A DNA stretch of 7,123 bases, from NCBI GenBank assembly GCA_029880275.1, contig JAOUOQ010000097.1, forward strand, positions 1 to 7,123, written 5' to 3'. Every line of letters begins with the position of its first letter. The stretch's first letter is position 1. Made by a program: the position numbers and the translations under genes. The notes beneath the pieces are model-generated. The model was not told the DNA's origin, ran no database searches, and saw only the letters and a program-made list of their open reading frames with translations. Positions 6,793 through 7,123 of the stretch are shown here, piece by piece. The stretch is from Candidatus Aminicenantota bacterium. GTDB lineage: Bacteria > Acidobacteriota > B3-B38 > Guanabaribacteriales > B3-B38.

Positions 6793-7123
6793 AAACACCC
6801 AGGCGAGCTTGGTAAATAGTGTGTTTCCCTGGTCAGATTTGGTGCCGAATCGTGAGGTTCCCCTCTGATAGGCAATCTGGAGGGAGCCGAAGGGGGGCAA
6901 AAAGCGCCATATGAAGAGCACCTGGACATTTTTCTTATCAATAACCGTGTTTGTCTGGAAGAAGAGCTTAAGGAAGAGGTCTTTGTTAAAGTAGTAGTTT
7001 GAACGAACCACATGAATCCAGGTGCTTTCATTCTCAAGGTCAGGGGTCATCCAGAGCTTGGTTAAGCCATATTGAACATTCCAGGCGTCGCTGATTTTAA
7101 ACTGCACTTCCCCCTCCAGAAGC
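6790..7123 (-). CDS. C-terminus of a second DUF5916-type outer-membrane protein (5' end outside window)
   Basis: The minus-strand frame is open from the window edge to a TAA at 6792-6790, showing 110 residues. An in-frame GTG at 7107-7105 encodes an internal Val within a beta strand ('LLEGEVQFKI'), so the true start is upstream of the window. The pattern is alternating barrel strands ending in 'FTKLAWVF' with the C-terminal Phe typical of outer-membrane barrels. It aligns with the C-terminus of the protein encoded at 3418-5694: 'YYFNKDLFLKLFFQTNTVID' against 'YMLNTKFSATAFIQYNSAID', then 'LQIAYQRG' against 'LYLVYNEG'. This supports a DUF5916 barrel of the same family but a distant paralogue. 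It converges on the nitroreductase gene. Whether it also has a CBM9-like domain cannot be seen. Confidence 0.75.
   Translation of the reverse strand, partial: LLEGEVQFKISDAWNVQYGLTKLWMTPDLENESTWIHVVRSNYYFNKDLFLKLFFQTNTVIDKKNVQVLFIWRFLPPFGSLQIAYQRGTSRFGTKSDQGNTLFTKLAWVF

Noticed and set aside
6783..7037. Alternative minus-strand frame overlapping the second DUF5916-type gene
   Set aside because: Its translation is Ser/Thr/Arg-rich without strand periodicity, while the overlapping frame ending at 6790 aligns with a known barrel C-terminus and ends in Phe.
1..7123. CRISPR arrays, tRNA or rRNA genes, insertion sequences and attachment sites
   Set aside because: I saw no regularly spaced direct repeats, cloverleaf-like segments, rRNA signatures, transposase or integrase motifs, or terminal inverted repeats with target duplications in the window.

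Overview
The window appears to be a chromosomal stretch from a bacterium with an outer membrane. It holds the 3' end of a probable LolA-like gene, an exported alpha/beta hydrolase, a membrane-embedded AraC-type regulator, a large CBM9-like/DUF5916 outer-membrane barrel protein, an N-terminally anchored nitroreductase, and the 3' end of a second DUF5916-type gene on the opposite strand. DUF5916 barrels and seven-helix AraC regulators are common in Bacteroidota and in related or poorly cultured lineages such as Ignavibacteria, Calditrichota/KSB1 and Aminicenantes. The moderate GC of most genes fits one of the latter, but I cannot fix the phylum from this window.

Layout. Positions 1-147 are the C-terminus of an upstream gene, followed 31 bases later by the secreted hydrolase (179-1807), probably in the same operon. 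From about 1900 to 3415 the sequence becomes markedly AT-rich. This block holds the regulator gene (2067-3212) and a possible decayed antisense coding fragment (3251-3382). The composition then returns to moderate GC with the DUF5916 gene (3418-5694), a 222-base AT-rich gap, and the nitroreductase (5917-6669). A 120-base convergent spacer with a plausible minus-strand terminator separates this from the second DUF5916-type gene, which enters from the right edge and ends at 6790.

How the genes may fit together. Nearly everything here acts at the envelope: two outer-membrane barrels, an exported hydrolase, a LolA-like periplasmic protein, an exported or inner-membrane-anchored nitroreductase and a membrane-bound regulator. 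The regulator lies directly upstream of, and co-oriented with, the first barrel gene, so local control is possible but unproven. I found no tRNA, rRNA, CRISPR array, transposase or complete mobile element. I did not see a clear new multi-gene defence or biosynthetic system. The points most worth a second look are the compositional island around the regulator, the antisense remnant beside it, the anchored nitroreductase and the pair of converging DUF5916 genes.
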